Of a stretch of DNA of 64,000 bases, positions 63,212 to 64,000 are shown in pieces (the stretch's first letter is position 1; the number at the start of each line of letters is the position of its first letter). The DNA lies in the NCBI GenBank assembly GCA_965115825.1, contig OZ220464.1, positions 1,798,001-1,862,000 on the forward strand. The letters run 5' to 3'. The position numbers were made by a program, and so were the translations under genes. Source of the stretch: Bin87 sp965115825 (GTDB lineage: Bacteria; Chloroflexota; Dehalococcoidia; Lucifugimonadales; UBA3495). The notes under the pieces were generated by a model that was not told the DNA's origin, ran no database searches, and saw nothing but the letters and a program-made list of their open reading frames with translations.

Positions 63212-63355
63212 TTAATACCGCCGTCGACTCATCAGCGCAAGCGCAGTCACCATCACGACTAGCAAGGCCGCAACAGCAGCTGATATCGGCCATGGAATAG
63301 GGATATAAGTCGTGGCAATGCCTAGTATTGGCAGCCCAACAACGAGTATCAGAAA
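63212..63355 (-). pseudogene. Remnant of a two-helix membrane protein
   Basis: A 47-codon frame without ATG, GTG or TTG start encodes FLILVVGLPILGIATTYIP, a turn (IPWP) and SAAVAALLVVMVTALALMSRRRY. Two hydrophobic helices and a basic end look like the 3' part of a membrane protein gene, similar in style to the 32541 protein. A stop lies directly upstream. Confidence 0.35.
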
Positions 63356-63652
63356 TCAGGACGCTAGATGTGCCCCGCACCATCAAGGCCGACCACATCC
63401 GGCGCACTCACGACCGGGCCGCCACAATACCGGCTGCCACTCCTGAGGAAACCGTAGTAGCCGTAATCGGCGCCGTTATACCACCACCGCATCTGCCGCC
63501 AGCAGCAGAAATAGGAGTGCGGGAGATTATACCTCCGGTGCTTCGGCAAGACGGCTCCTATAACGAAGCGACCATCCTGCTCTGCTGAACGCAGCCGCAT
63601 AACCTTGCCGGGCACTTAAGCACGGCAGGGCGCAGTCAACAAAGAGAAATAA

Positions 63653-63700
63653 CCCCAATCCTGCGAATCTCCGAATCTCCCCAATCACAGTTCAGACAAA
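63653..63700 (+). repeat. Diverged copy of the dispersed intergenic motif
   Basis: CCCCAATCCTGCGAATCTCC followed by CCCAATCACAGTTCAGACAA matches the motif at 18940 and in the 29.4-31.4 kb array, with substitutions. Confidence 0.5.
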
Positions 63701-63811
63701 AGCCGCTGGCCCCGGCGACATCCTTCAGGAACGTATTCCACGTAATCATCACACCTTAACCACCTCTGCGCGTCGGGATAAAACGAATGTCCAAAAAATA
63801 GCATCCACCTA

Positions 63812-63840
63812 TTGCGTGCAAACGTTCGGTGTGTTATCGT
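63812..63840 (+). promoter_or_regulatory. Sigma-70-like promoter of comM
   Basis: TTGCGT (63812-63817), a 17-nt spacer and TATCGT (63835-63840) lie 53 bp ahead of the start codon. The -35 and spacing resemble the promoter at 18993. Confidence 0.55.
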
Positions 63841-63893
63841 ACGAATGCGCTGCCTGGGTGTCGGCGCAAATTCACCACTGAGGTACAGTTCCT

Positions 63894-64000
63894 ATGCTCG
63901 CAACCGCTCAAACTTGCGCCGTGCTCGGCCTGGACGGCCAGATAATTCAGGCCGAAACCGACATCTCCCCGGGTCTGCCCGCCTTTCACATCGTCGGCTT
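63894..64000 (+). CDS. comM: YifB/ComM Mg-chelatase-like AAA ATPase, N-terminus only
   Basis: The visible 35 residues, MLATAQTCAVLGLDGQIIQ through DISPGLPAFHIVG, match the start of ComM/YifB proteins (S5/Lon-like N-terminal domain). ComM is a hexameric helicase that promotes branch migration during uptake recombination. The gene continues past the right edge. Confidence 0.85.
   Translation, partial: MLATAQTCAVLGLDGQIIQAETDISPGLPAFHIVG

Larger units (their letters stand above)
63011..63811. other. Intergenic region before comM
   Basis: About 800 bp contain no complete gene. They hold a hydrophobic frame on the minus strand (63212-63355) and a diverged copy of the dispersed intergenic motif (63653-63700). 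Confidence 0.6.

Overview
This is a GC-rich bacterial chromosome segment, densely coded on both strands, with one tRNA and no rRNA, CRISPR array or recognisable transposase. I infer a Chloroflexota-like free-living or host-associated organism. The grounds are Amt/GlnA genes beside long secreted beta-sandwich proteins with a shared MKxxLQKxxW leader, a collagen-like protein, catabolic singletons (VOC, DinB, NIPSNAP, RraA, FAH, enoyl-CoA hydratase) and IspD/IspF. No marker gene proves the phylum, and the assignment could be wrong.

Layout. 0-9.4 kb: start of a sugar-nucleotide epimerase, a membrane-anchored VWA protein, an 1124-residue FN3/IPT-like secreted protein with a 16-bp tandem repeat upstream, a small HEPN/PaREP1-like gene, a tartrate/D-malate dehydrogenase and a sulfurtransferase. 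8.9-20.5 kb: a truncated macroglobulin-domain gene, a full metazoan-style alpha-2-macroglobulin (thioester intact), two ammonium transporters, glutamine synthetase and a YhhQ-type queuosine-precursor transporter. Both amt promoters carry arrays of GTAAC-like half-sites repeated every 11 nt, matching the GlnR box pattern; related GTAAT repeats sit over the promoters of the macroglobulin and the collagen-like gene. 20.5-32.4 kb: a membrane glycosyltransferase-like protein, an esterase, a PEP-mutase-family lyase, a single-chain type ISP-like restriction-modification enzyme, and a 2-kb tandem array built from copies of that enzyme gene's own 3' end.

32.4-45.4 kb: small membrane and coiled-coil proteins, an orphan xanthine-dehydrogenase-type large subunit, tRNA-Ala(GGC), a GNAT acetyltransferase, an NHL-repeat protein, a collagen-like surface protein, an RraA-like protein, a cyclophilin lipoprotein, an enoyl-CoA hydratase and a 3-hydroxyisobutyrate-dehydrogenase-like enzyme. 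45.5-51.3 kb: a leftward run of DinB, ispD, membrane protein, ispF, cysS and FAD oxidase, preceded by a VOC protein. 51.3-54.8 kb: a cluster of small HEPN/PaREP1-like proteins with a GIY-YIG-like nuclease and a DUF6884/YaaA-like protein, the best candidate here for an undescribed defence or toxin system. 54.8-64 kb: FAH-family hydrolase, a 1705-residue exonuclease-RecQ-UvrD fusion, nitroreductase, SelA-like PLP enzyme and the start of comM.

Recurring themes are partial duplication of gene ends (macroglobulin 5' end, restriction gene 3' end, the 36-kb membrane gene 3' end), long perfect palindromes, and reuse of one promoter/leader module for secreted proteins. Coordinates of starts were chosen from visible Shine-Dalgarno sequences where possible. 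All functional calls rest on motif recognition without database searches.
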